Below are positions 1 to 12,000 of a stretch of 14,803 bases of DNA, in pieces. Under the pieces are notes generated by a model. That model saw only the letters and a list, made by a program, of their open reading frames with translations, was not told where the DNA came from and ran no database searches. This DNA is from Ochromonadaceae sp. CCMP2298. Lineage: Eukaryota > Sar > Synurophyceae > Ochromonadales > Ochromonadaceae. The position numbers were made by a program, and so were the translations under genes. Every line of letters begins with the position of its first letter. Positions within the stretch are counted from its first letter, which is position 1. The stretch covers positions 1 through 14,803 of the forward strand of contig MU634179.1 of NCBI GenBank assembly GCA_026770595.1. Direction: 5' to 3'.

Positions 1-3000
1 CGTGGAGCAGGCAGAAGCAGACGCACTGGATCCGCTACCTCTTCCGGCGTGCAGGCATCCTCGCCGCATCGGAGAAGTTCAACAAGAACAAGGACTTGCC
101 CACGTTCGGCAGCACCACTATGCAGATTATGCTGCAGGAGGTGGAGCACGCGTTGGACGAGGCGCACCAGAAGAACTGGCACACGCACCACGAGCAGCTG
201 GTCTACTGCAGAGAAAACGTGCTGGTGGACGGAGAGACGGTGGCGGACTACAAGTGGAGCGTGCTGGCCACACACCCAGACTCCGCAGACCGCCACTGGG
301 CGCAGCGAAATAAACTCCTGAAATCTCTGCGCATGCACGTGCCCACCGCTGCGGACCTGGGCAGAAAGGACCGTCGGGTGCTGGACTCCTACCTCGCGCA
401 CGGCCTAGGCATTGAGCTGTCCGGCGTAAGGGCGGAGAGGAGCTCCAATGGCGCGGCGTTCGACTTCGAGCTGGGCTACCTGCCGATGATAGACCAGCAG
501 CAGTTCGTGCTGACCCTGGACTTCGCCATGAAGATGCTGTGTATAAACGAGCGCATCGAGTGCCGCGTGCCCTGCATCATAGAGGGGGAGACGGGCGTTT
601 CCAAGACCGCCCTCACGCGCATGCTTTTCCAGCTCAAGAACGCCAAGTCGCGTGTGATGACCAAATTCGAGGAGTCAGTGCGCAAGGGGGCCAGCGAAAG
701 CCAGTCTACCGACGAGGTGGCCGTGGAGCTGGCTGTGCTGCGGAGCTTGGCAGACTTCTTCGGGGCGGGGGAGATCGAGAGCGACAGTAACGTGTGGCAC
801 CGCCCCGACAAGCTCGCGGAGGAACTGTGCACCCGCAAGCGGACCGAGGTAGCAGTGGCACTGCTGGGGGAGCTCATGGGGGACGTGAGCCTGGACCCGC
901 TGGCCGATCTCGCAGAGGAGGATATCGTGTTGTGTACAACAGCAGACAGCATACCCGAGTGGGTGACGAAGTTGCTGCGTTGGTACGTGGGGGTGCGCAT
1001 AAGCAAGGCGCAAGAGAGGGGGCAGCTGGACTGGACCTTCCACGCAGTTGACGTGCACGCTGCGCTCACGCCCGACGAGATCGCAAAGGACCCCACGTTT
1101 GGCGTTGGTGTGGTGGTGGCTCGCGCGAATCGGCTGAAGCGGATGGCGCACCTTCTGAACTCCAAAGCCCACTCAGAGGTGCTGCTGTGCGTCTTCTTCG
1201 ACGAGATCAACACCTCCTCCTGCATGGGCGTGTTCAAGGAGATAGTGGTGGACCACAGCATGGACGGAGAGCGGCTGCCAGACAACATTTCCGTCGTGGC
1301 AGCCTGCAACCCCCATCGCGACAAGATTGAAGTTGCGGGCGACCGCTGCGAAGAGCTGGGCAACGAGTGGGCAGGAGGACACTACCAGGTGCACCCCCTG
1401 CCGCAGTCTATGCAGCAGATGGCGTGGGACTACGGGTCCCTGAATCCCGACCACGAGAAGGAGTTCATCCAGAAGCGTCTGCATCTGCTGGACACCAAGC
1501 TCAGCCCCGCGGAGGTCGACACCCTCTCTCAGCTGATCTACAGCAGCCAGCAGACCACGCGAGAGTTCGCCAAGGAGCACATTGCCGCTGCTTTCGCCGC
1601 CAAGCGGGGCGCAACGCCTGCAAATGCGCCAGACGAAGAGGAATTGACGGCGCGGGCAGGTTCCGCGGTATCCCTGCGAGACATCCTGCGCGTCTTCAAG
1701 CTCTTCTCATACTTCTGCTCGGCCCCCGAGGAGGCCGCAATCGTCTTCCTGGGCTCCAGTCCCCGACAGGGCCCCACGCGCAAGACGAATGCGATCCTGC
1801 TCTCCATTGCAGTCGTCTACTACCTGCGTTTAGGTGTGGATCGCACTAACGCCCAGCACGATTTTCGCAAGAAGTTCCGCACCAGGCTGCAGAGCGTGTG
1901 TGGAAGGGGCGGGGCCGACATCGAGGGAGTGCTGGCTCGCTGCATGGAGGCGCTGATGCGACAGACACACCTGGACGAGGGAATATGTAGCTCGCGCAGC
2001 CTGCAGGAGAACGTGTTGATGGTGGTCATATGTGTGCTCGCGCAGATCCCGCTCATGATCGTCGGCCCACCGGGATCTTCCAAGACGCTGTCTGTAACAG
2101 TGGTGGCTGAGAACGCCAGGGGAGAGTACTCGAAATCGGCCTTCTACAAGGCAGTGCCCACGCTGATCCCCTCGCACTACCAGTGCAGCCGCCGCAGTAC
2201 CAGCAGGCAGATTCAGGATGTCTTCGAGCGCGCCATCGAGAGACAGGCGAAGGTAATGATAGGTAGCTCTCTCCCCCCATTCTCCTTCTACCTCTACCTT
2301 CTCACCCCACCCCATCTTTTTTATCTCTCTTCATCAGGCCAACCAGGAGGGAGGCAACATCCAGTGCTTCGTCCTCATGGATGAGGCAGGACTACCGGAA
2401 GAGGAGCGAGAGAGTCTGAAGGTGCTTCATTACTACCTGGAGAACCACCTCGCCGTAGCCGCGAAAGTGTCCTTCGTCGCCATCACCAATGCGCTGCTCG
2501 ACGCCGCAAAAAGCAATCGATGCGCAATTTTGACCCGCACCAAGCCCGACCACGAGGAGCTGCGCAGTATGGCCAGAGGCTGTCTGGGCAGCGAGGCGCA
2601 GGTGCGGGCGCTGGCTTGTACCGTGTCTACTGTGCGGCGCGGTCGTCGTGGCTTGTTGCAGCTCCTCTCGTCTCGCGGCGCCGGGCCGGGGCTGCTGGAC
2701 CTCATCTGCGAGACGTACGACGCCTGTATGAGCGAGCGCCCGCGCCTCAACCTCAGTTCCAGCGCCAGCTCGATTGAGCGGTTGCCCCCTGCGGAGTTCG
2801 CGTCTTTCTTCGGGCTGCGTGACTTCATGCACTTCGTAAAGCTGCTTGGCCGCCTAGCGCGCACAAATGTGCCTCGAGCACAGAAGCAGGGACAGAGGCA
2901 GGGGCAAGAGCAGGAATTTAAGGAGGCCCGAGAGTGGGAGTTGGTGCACGAGCAAGAGTGGGAGCAGCAGGAGCATGGGGGTCCTGCCATAACCTGCGAG

Positions 3001-6000
3001 AAGCTAGTCGAGGCGCTCGCACGCAATTTCAACGGCGTAGAGGAGGGTCCCTTGAAGAAGCTGATCGACTACTTCATGGAGCCGTTCTGTGGCCTCTCTG
3101 CTTCAGTGGATGGCACACTGCCGCTTGAAGCTTCTGCAACCCCTACTTACGACCCGCTCCCTCTGTACAACCCGCTGGATCTGATGCGCCATTCTCTAGC
3201 TGAACAGGTTCAGGATCGATCCAGCGCCGCACCAATTAGCCGCTACATGCTGGTCATCGACACCACCACGAATGACTCCATTCTGCGCGGTCTACATCAC
3301 GTACTGGGGGCAGAGGCAGGGACGAGAGAGCAAGCGCGGGGGGGAGGCTGCAAGACTCTGAAACTGAGCAGCTTCGCGGAGGACTCGGGCGTGCAGCAGA
3401 TCCACGTGATCAGCCAGGTGAAATGGGCCGCAGAGAAGGGAGAGCTCGTGCTGCTCAGTCAGACGGGCAGCATCAACGAGTCCTTCTACGACCTCTTCAA
3501 CCAGCACTTCCGCAAGTTCGAGGACAAGTCGGACCGCGGCCTGGAGGTCGTCTACCACGCCAATATCGCAGTGGGCGCGCACTCCCGCCGCTGCCGCGTC
3601 TCCCAGGGCTTTCAGTGCATCGTGCACCTGAGCCTGGCCGAGCTACAGGTGGCGCCTGCGCCCTTCCTGAACCGATTTGAGAAGTACCGGTTGACGCAGA
3701 GGCACCTGCTGGAGTCCTTCCTGCACCGCAGTGTGCTGCTGAGAGACCTGCCCGCACTGGGAGACCTGCTGCGCGGCGGCAGACTGGTCGCGCATGTGTT
3801 AAAGCTGGTGCACCAGGTGGGCCCGCGCAGCTTCTACGGCTTCGCGGAGAGCCAGACGATCGAGTCCGGGCTGCTATCCTTGCTCTCGGGTTGGACCCGC
3901 GTTCAGGACGTGGTGGATGCCCTGGTGCGTATTAACGAGGGGCAGGGGCGGGGATCGTTTGTGGCCTCAGTTGAGGCAGAGCTGCAGGGCGACCGTGAGG
4001 CGCTGACCTGCCTGGCACATCTGAAGTCCAGAGAGGCCCTGCTTGAGGTGCTGGAGCGGCCCAGCGGTGTGCAGCGCATCGTGGCGGGGGCGCTGCTGGG
4101 CCAGTGCATGCTGCGGGAGTTGGTGCAGCAGCTGCTGCGCGTGGTGACGCCCGAGCACCTCTTCCAGCACCCAGCTGCCCTGCCTCAGGACATGCTGAGC
4201 GGCTACCTGCAGGGCCACACTACCTCGTTCAGTCTAGCAGCCCTGCTGCGTGCTACCTTGCGGGCACCAGTCGACCAACCAGTGAAGAGAGTGGTATACA
4301 CCCGCACGTCAGCTGCAGTGCTCACCCTGCAGGGAGGGGACTCTTTCGCAGAGGAGCAGCTGGGGCAGCTCATGGGCGAAAACGCCAGTGCAGGGGCAGT
4401 GTCTCTGCTTTCGTTCACGCAGCTGACGAGGGAGCCGCAGCTTGTGGAAGCATTGACTGCCTTCATGCGACCCACAACCCAATCCGCACATGACTCCCCT
4501 ACCTCCCTTACTCCCCGAGTGCTGCTGATCATAATCGACGCGGTTCACACGCCCGTGAGCCAGATCAACTTCCTGCGCTACAAGATCGACGAGCTGCTGT
4601 TGTCTGGGGATGGGACGGGGGCTGGAGCAGACAACCGTGGGGACAGTTCCCACGGTTGTCTGCTGCTCATGCACATGCCTGCCGCGGATCTACGCGTTCA
4701 CCACACGTACGACACCACCTTCTGCGCGCAGTGGCAGACGTACTTCCTGGACAGCACCGCATCCGAGGAGGTGCCGGGGTGGCTGCAGCTTTCGCTGGTC
4801 GCTGGTCCCTCAGAGGAAGACAATACCCAGCTGAGCTTCTTTCGTTCCCTGCAGGGCTGGGTCCCTCAAGCGCTGAAAGTCATCGCAAGGTTCATCGAAC
4901 TGCCCCTCAAGCATATGGACGAGCTGGGCAGCGAGAGCGGAGAAAGTGACGGATTTTCTGTCAATGGTAGAGGGTGCCTGCTAGAGAAGCGGCTGCAGTG
5001 TCTGCGCAGGGTCTTGAGTGCGGAGCTGGGGGATAGCAGCGTGAGCGACATCCTGCTACGGCGCTTCGAGCTTCTCTGGGCGGGCGAAGACGGCTCCTTC
5101 GTGCTGCTGAGGGAGCAGGCGAAGAGCAAAGTGCGTGCGCTGGCTGCGGGGGAGCTGCAGGTCTCTCTCTTGGAGGCCCTCACAGACGAGCTGCGGGACA
5201 TGTTCACGAACTACCTGGCCCACATGGTCTGCGCCATCTACCAGGACCTCAACGCCACTCTGCTCACGCCCAGCAGCCCCAGCAGCCACAGTTCCCAAGT
5301 CACCGTTGCAGTGTTCGCTGAAGCCCTTCGATCCCTGAGCATGCCGCACATTGCAGAGCTGGCGTCGCCCCTGCGCCCACGCCGCGTCTCTATGTGCGCG
5401 GAGCCTCCCGGAGGTCTCTTTCCCTTCTTCGGCGAGATGGCTCGCTTCTTCGACGTGGCCACAGCGCAGGCGCTCGTCGTGTACGCGGAGTACGAGGGCG
5501 AGGATGTGTGGGAGAGGCTTGCAGAGGATGTGGAGGACAGGGTGCGGACTGCTGCGGAGACCAACGCCACAGCTGCTGTGGCGGTGCGGTATCTGCTCGA
5601 CGGAGAGGTTGGAGAGGACGGAGAGGGCGAAGAGGACGGATGGAACAAAGTAGATGAAGGGGGAGTCTCTGACCCTCTGTGGATCCTCTACCTGCATACC
5701 TTCGTTGCTCGCCTGTACCCCCTGCCCACTGCGCCCGAGCCGCACCTTCAGCACCGTGTCTTGCAGGCGTGGCTGTCCTCGCACGAGAGCGTGGCCAACA
5801 CACGCTGCAGGGTGGCTGCACTGCACGTGGCTGCCCAGTGGTTCGAGGAGCTGGTGCAGTCCCTGGCTGCCTCCGTCGATCCCCTGGCTATGCTTAAGCC
5901 CGACGGAACTGTGGCGGAGGAGCTGCTGCGCATAATGGACGGCGACGAGGAGGTCGCATCGCAGCTCAGCACAGCAGCGGTGTCAGCCTTCTACGCTCTA

Positions 6001-9000
6001 ATGCTGGAGCAGTGCGGGCCGGACAGTTCTATGGAGTCGTTGCAGCGCTGGGCAGATGCCTTTGGGTCATCCGATCTGCAGGGCGTGGTGTCCTCCCAGC
6101 ACGAAGACGCAAGGGATACGAAGAAGGTCGAGGTGATGAGCGTGGTCTACCAAGCAGTGCAGGGCGTGCGGTACGGTGACGATGCTGAAGATGCTGCGAG
6201 GCTCTGCGACATCATTGCGGTCCTGGACGGTCTGGTGCAAAGGGCGCCACCAAGGGCAAAGAGGCTCGGCCTGCAGAGTATTTTGGCGGCACTGGCGCAG
6301 GCGCAAGTGGCACAAGATATGCAGAGAACAGCATGCTCCAGCACGAGTGATGCGGATGCAGTGCTGCTGCAGCGGCTCCTGGAGCTTTGGTCGTCTAGGG
6401 CGAGGGACGACGCAGAGCTGGGCCGCCTGGTGGACGCCGTCGTGGCCAGTGCGCCGACTGTGGGGCAGGGTGCCCCGCTGCTGGAGACGCTGCTCGTGGG
6501 CCATGACTGGGAGAGCACACAGGCGCTGCTGCGGACCGCCTCGAGGGTGCATCCGGGCCTGATTGAAATGGGGACTGGGGTCACCATGGCTGGGGGGGCA
6601 CTGGTGCTGTGGCTCGAGTGCCTGGTGAACGACCACCGGGGGGCGGCGGGTGAGCTGCTCGAGGGGCGGCTAGCACTCGCAGCACCGGCGGGGCGCAGCA
6701 GCGCAGGCACTCAGGAGTATGTGCCCCAGTGGATGGAGGAGGGAACGAGTGCAGGAAGCGCAGGGGACGAGCTGTGGGCGCACAGTTTCTTCCACCTGGC
6801 GTGGAAATGGCTGCTGGCCCTGCACACCGGCGACAATCTTTGCGCACTGTGCGTGCTGGCCCAGGAGGTGGACGAGTCCCCCAGGCTCAGGCAGGTCCCC
6901 GCCCTGCGCGCCATCACTACCGCTGCGGTACGCGTGCGCGTAATGCAGCGCCTAGCGCAGAGGGTGATAGACCAAGGCGGCCACGAGGGGGGCGGTCTAC
7001 TGGTGGGGGGCGAGGAGAGCGACCTGGTGCTGGCGCAGCTCGAGCGCATGGGAGAGTCCTTCTGCGCACGCGGCTGGGAACAAGAGCTAGCGCTGGTCGT
7101 TTGCGAGTCAGCCGATGTGGAGGAGGGTGGCAGTGTGCTGGGCAGCGCAGCCGCCGCGGAAGGGAACAAGTTAGTGCAGTCGTGGCTGGTCGCTGCCGAG
7201 AGAGCCTGCGTCCCTTCCCTGCAGACGTTCAGAGCCGCCCGGCCCTTGCTGCTGCCGGACCTCCTCGCGCAGTGCAGCCGTCTACCCTGGGTGCCGAAAT
7301 TTCTAAGAGAACTGCTAGCGAGGCGCGGACAGCTGCGGCTGCTGTGGGTTCTCCCGGACTTGGCCGAGTTCTACAGTTGGCTTTCGTACGAATTCAGCAG
7401 CTCTCCTGTTCAAGAATCCCAGACGAAGGGGTTGCCCCTGGGGAGTATTTTGGAGAGAGCTAGGGCGACTGAGTACGGCCCCGAAAAAAGGCTACTGTGG
7501 GTAAGAGTGAAGGTGGGTGTGAACCACTACCTACGCGTCAACAACCGGGAGGCAGAATACATCGACGAGAGCCTTCCCGTGTGGAGCTTTCTGTCCGTCG
7601 CCATCGCCCCAGCCGATCGCCCCGTGCACACGGACTGTCTGTACTCACTGCTGCGAGAGATGCTCCAGCTGTACGACGACTTCCTGCTCACTGCGGGGGT
7701 GCGGCTTGATTGCCAACTTCCCACGCATAGGTCCCCAGCCGGACGCCTAGGTCACCCCCTGGACCTGATAGCGGAAACAGACTGGGCGCAGGTGCAGCAG
7801 TCGCTGGGTGCCCGCACCTTGTCTGGCATGCACAGAGACTTGTCCCTGGAGGAAGCGGCAGTTTTGCTGGAGCAAGAAGTGCAGCTGCGCTACGAGCACC
7901 TCGACACTTGCGGCGCCTTGGCCCGGTACGTTGGGCGCTGTGGGGACAGAGACGGCGATCTGGACATGCAGCTCGTGCACACAATGCTCGAAACCGACCT
8001 GCGCGACTGGCAGCAGGCGGTGGAAAGCGTGCACGTGGTGCCCGGGGGGGCGGTGCGACGAGTGTGTCGCTTCGCGGGTGCGGCGCCTCCTGTAGATGCG
8101 GAGGCGTCCTACCACTTCCAGGTCTACCACAGCCTCGAGTACGGCACCCTGCGCGGTCTATTGGTCGCCCTCAGCCCAATTTTGGAGAGCATCGGCGAGA
8201 CTCTAGGCCAGACAGAGGCTCCAACCGAGCGTGGATCGCCGGGAATGGAAGGGGAGGCAAGGGAGGCAGGGGGTGCGGGAGCGGCGGGAGAGGCAGGTAC
8301 ATCGGTGGCGGTATCCGGGCAGTTCGGGAGGTCGGGCACGATCCGCGACAAACTGGCAGAGCTGTATCCCGGCGCTTCACAGGAGGACTATCTGTCTCGC
8401 GCCTACATGGACCTGGCCGAGCCCGACCAGCGCAGCATGCTTCTTGCCACGCCGCTGGCCGAGCTGCCGCAGCTGTGCTTCTTCCTGCGAGGGCAGCTGG
8501 CTTCTGATGCGTACCTCTTCGCGCGTAAAGGGCTGGAGTTTAAGCAGCCCTGGGGGAGGGAGGTGCAAGAGTCGCTCGACGCATTGGCTGCAGGCTGGGT
8601 TGGAGCGGACGGCTCCGGGGCAGGGGTAGAGGCAGGGGCAGGGAAAGGTTTGGGTATGAGCCTAGCTGAGTCTTCGCGGCAGCTGGAGGCTACGCTGATA
8701 CAGTACGAGCTGACCCTGAGCGCCTCACCGGAGCTGCCCCTGCACCGGTCGCTGGCCGCGGCGCACTTCGCCTCGGAGGCGGCGCTGCTGAAGCAGGTGC
8801 CGCTGCTGCAGGCGCTGAAGGGAGTCGCGGCGGCTGTCTCTCGCGAACAATCCAGCTCCAGTACTAGCGCCAGCGGTATTTCGAGCACCCCCTTTGAGTT
8901 CCGCGGCGGCCACTATGTGCGCTTGCGGCAGCTCCTGCGCACCTGGGCGGCTGCTCCGGCCACTGTGGCGCCCGTTGCACCGTGGGGTTGGTCTTTCCTC

Positions 9001-12000
9001 GGCGCAGCTGCTAAGGCTGGGGCTGCTGGGGAGGGCTTGCGCGCAGACGAGGGGGCAGAGCTATTGCGCCTGCAGATGCGCCCATGGTTCCTGCGTGACT
9101 CGCCCGATGTGGAGGCGCATAGGCGCGAAGAGGCTGGGAGACGGGTGCTGTCGCAGCTTCGCGCCAACGCCGCCCAGTGTGTCCAGCGGGTCTGGCGGGG
9201 AGCGGCTGTGCGTCGCCAGCTACTCAAGAAGTCTGAAAAGCAGAGCGGGGCCTGTGGTGATAGTGGTTGGGGTGTCAGGGGAACTGGAGAAGGTGAAGGT
9301 GGCAGGGGCGAGGGCGCAGGCAGAGGCAGATGCAGAGGCAGAGGCAGAGGGAGGAATAGAGGGAGGGGCAGAGGGACAGGGAAAGGATTGGGCTCGGTAG
9401 GCGATAGTGGGGGCAGCTTTGGGGATATAATCCAAGCAGCGGTGTACAGCACCAAGCAGACGCAGCAGGCGAGGGCGGCGGCGAGGCAGCGGCTCGAGAG
9501 CCTGCTTGCTGTGGACGCAAGCGTATCGGCAGGTGCCGGTTCCGGTACAGGCGCTTGTGCACCCTGCGCCACGTTGGTGGAGAATTTTGCCTCGGCGCTG
9601 GCCAGTGCACGTGCCGCAAACGCTGCAGGATCAGGAGCAGGAGCAGGGGTTTCGGACGATGCGGAAAATAAGCAGGGCCTAGAAGAACTTATCGTCAGGG
9701 CGGAGCGGGCGCAGTGGAATGCCGAGCAGCGACGTGCCAGGGCGGGGGAGCAGCTGCAGCAGCTGCTGGGGGCGCAGGAGCGGGACCAGGGGGCGGTTCT
9801 GGCGGCCCTAGCTGAGAGTCGCGCTACCGGTGTTGACGCCTTGGTCACCAACGAGGCTGTAGCGGTGCTGGCCGAGCTGGATGATGTGCAGAATAGGTTG
9901 CAGGCGCTGCTGGCCTGTCCAGGCAGCCCCTCTGCCGTCCTGCAGAAACCACTCCTAGCCCTGCGCGACTTGAGGTTCCGCCTTCCTTATTACGAGACGC
10001 GTGTCGAGGAGGTTTCCAATGAGGAGGTGCTCTTTGCCTCTGAGTGTGCGAAGCGCTGGGGTACGCAGGTGGCAGCACGCATTTTGGCCGCCTGCTCGAC
10101 GTGGTCCTCGGGCACCTCCTGTATGCTTCTGCCGGCCCCGGAGCGCGCGCGTAAAGCGGCCGAGGAGGTGCTGGGCAAGCTCGCGCACCAAACGCTGTCC
10201 TGCAGCGCCACCCGTGGCGCAGTGGACGCAGCCGTCAAGGCGCTGGAGCGGTCGCCCCTGGACTCGTGGGTGCACCAGCAGGCGTACTTGGCGGTCGCCT
10301 CCGCTGGCCCCACGCACATTCAGTTATTCCGAGAGGACGCGGAAGCGAGCGTGGCGCTGTATGTACAGCAGTTCGCGAGGCGTGAGGCAGGTGACCAACT
10401 ACTAGCGCCCGTGCTGCTGCTCGCTCTCGCGCGTCTATCTTCCCCCACCCAGGCGCGCTTCCGCGCTGCTTGCCTGCGCCGCTGCTTGGTATTGGATGTG
10501 GGGAGCTTAATGGATCCCCACGAACACGCCGTGGCCGCCTCTCCGTCGGGCTTCTTGCCCCCAGTGGTTGACACACAAGCCCCAGAGAACCTGCAAACGC
10601 GTTGGGCGCGGCTGCAGCGCGAGCCAGATGCAATCCTCAGCCCCTCGATCGACAAACTCATGGTGCTGGTGGGGCTGGGGGCGGTGAAGGACCGGGTGCT
10701 GGGGGTGTATGAGAGCGTGCTGGCCGAGCGCAGCCTGCCCCCGCACCGACGCGTCAAGCAGTCGCATAACTTCTGTCTTCTGGGGAACCCGGGAACGGGA
10801 AAGACCACTGTGGCGCGGCTGGTGGGGCGTTCACTGTGCGAGTTGGGCGTCAGGCGCACTGCGGAGTTCGTGTACACCACTGGAGAGAAGCTGGCGAGGA
10901 TGGGTGCAGACAAGGTGGCGCAGGAGATTGCCAGGGCTACAGGGGGGGTGCTGTTTGTCGACGAGGCGTATGCGTTGGAGCCCGAGAAGAACGTAACGGC
11001 AGCCGCGGTGGCCATGCAGCTGCTCGACGCCGCCGAGGAGCTGCGCGATGACCTGACGATCATCCTGGCTGGATACAAGGAGGACATGGAGAAGAAGCTG
11101 TTTGACTTCAACGACGGCTTCAGCAGACGCTTCCCCTTCTCTCTACACTTCGAGGACTTCGACGTCGCAGAGCTGGGCGAGATATTCCGCCTCGAATGCG
11201 TACAGCACGACTGGCCCCCCGCACAGGGGAAGGTGGTGCAGGTGGCGGCGCGCAGGGCGGCACGCGGGCGTGGAAATAAGGGCTTCGGCAACGCGGGGGC
11301 GGTGCGGGTGCTCTTCGAGGCCGCCTTCAGACGCGCCCTGGTGAGGGACCGACACGCGCAGAGCCTGCAGGTGCAGGACGTGTTGGGGCCGCGGCCGGAC
11401 AGAGCCAACGTGCCTGCGTTGGGCTTCGCGCTGGACGAGCTGGACGCCATGGTAGGTCTGGACGCAGTGAAGGAGCGGGTTAAGCAGTTGGCGAACACAG
11501 CGGCGACCAACTACGATCGCGAGCTGCGCGGGGACCCGCCCTACGAGGTCGCCCTAAACCGAGTGTTTGTCGGGAACCCGGGCACGGGCAAGACCACTGT
11601 AGGGCGCATCTACGGGAAAGTACTTAAGGCGCTGGGACTTCTCAGCGACGGAGCCTGGGAGCACAAGCTGGCCGGCGACCTGATCGGCTCGGCCGTGGGC
11701 GAATCGGAGAAGCGGACCTCGGCGCTGGTGCGGCGCAGCATGGGCAAGGTGCTGTTCATCGACGAGGCCTACGCGCTGAACAACTCGCCCTACGGCCGCT
11801 CCGCGCTGGACGTCCTCGTGGGGCTGGTGCACGGCGCGCCAGGGGAGGACATCGCGGTGGTGATGGCAGGCTACGAGAAGCAGATGAAGAAGATGTTCCG
11901 CGAGGTCAACGAGGGCCTCTCCTCGCGCTTCGACCTCGACGCCGCCTTCCGCTTCGAGGACTTCGCGGACGCAGACTTGGAGCGAGTGGTCCTCGCAGAG

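Noticed and set aside
476-1363. A 295-codon minus-strand open frame
   Set aside because: It is opposite the mysterin AAA3 module, whose motifs on the + strand are unmistakable; the antisense product is low complexity.
465-5260. Dynein heavy chain or midasin as the identity of the N-terminal AAA array
   Set aside because: Both also hold several AAA modules in one chain, but HPLPQSMQQMAWDYGSL, SHYQCSRRSTSRQIQ and PAPFLNRFEKYRL are specific to mysterin, and no dynein stalk or midasin MIDAS domain is seen.
8913-9851. A 312-codon minus-strand open frame rich in Pro/Ser/Ala
   Set aside because: It is antisense to the IQ/RG-rich region; its PLPLPLPL runs are only the complement of the GGCAGA repeat.
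10320-11510. A 396-codon open frame on the minus strand
   Set aside because: It lies fully opposite the CbxX coding sequence, is Ser/Arg/Pro-rich as expected for an antisense shadow of GC-rich codons, and shows no recognisable domain.
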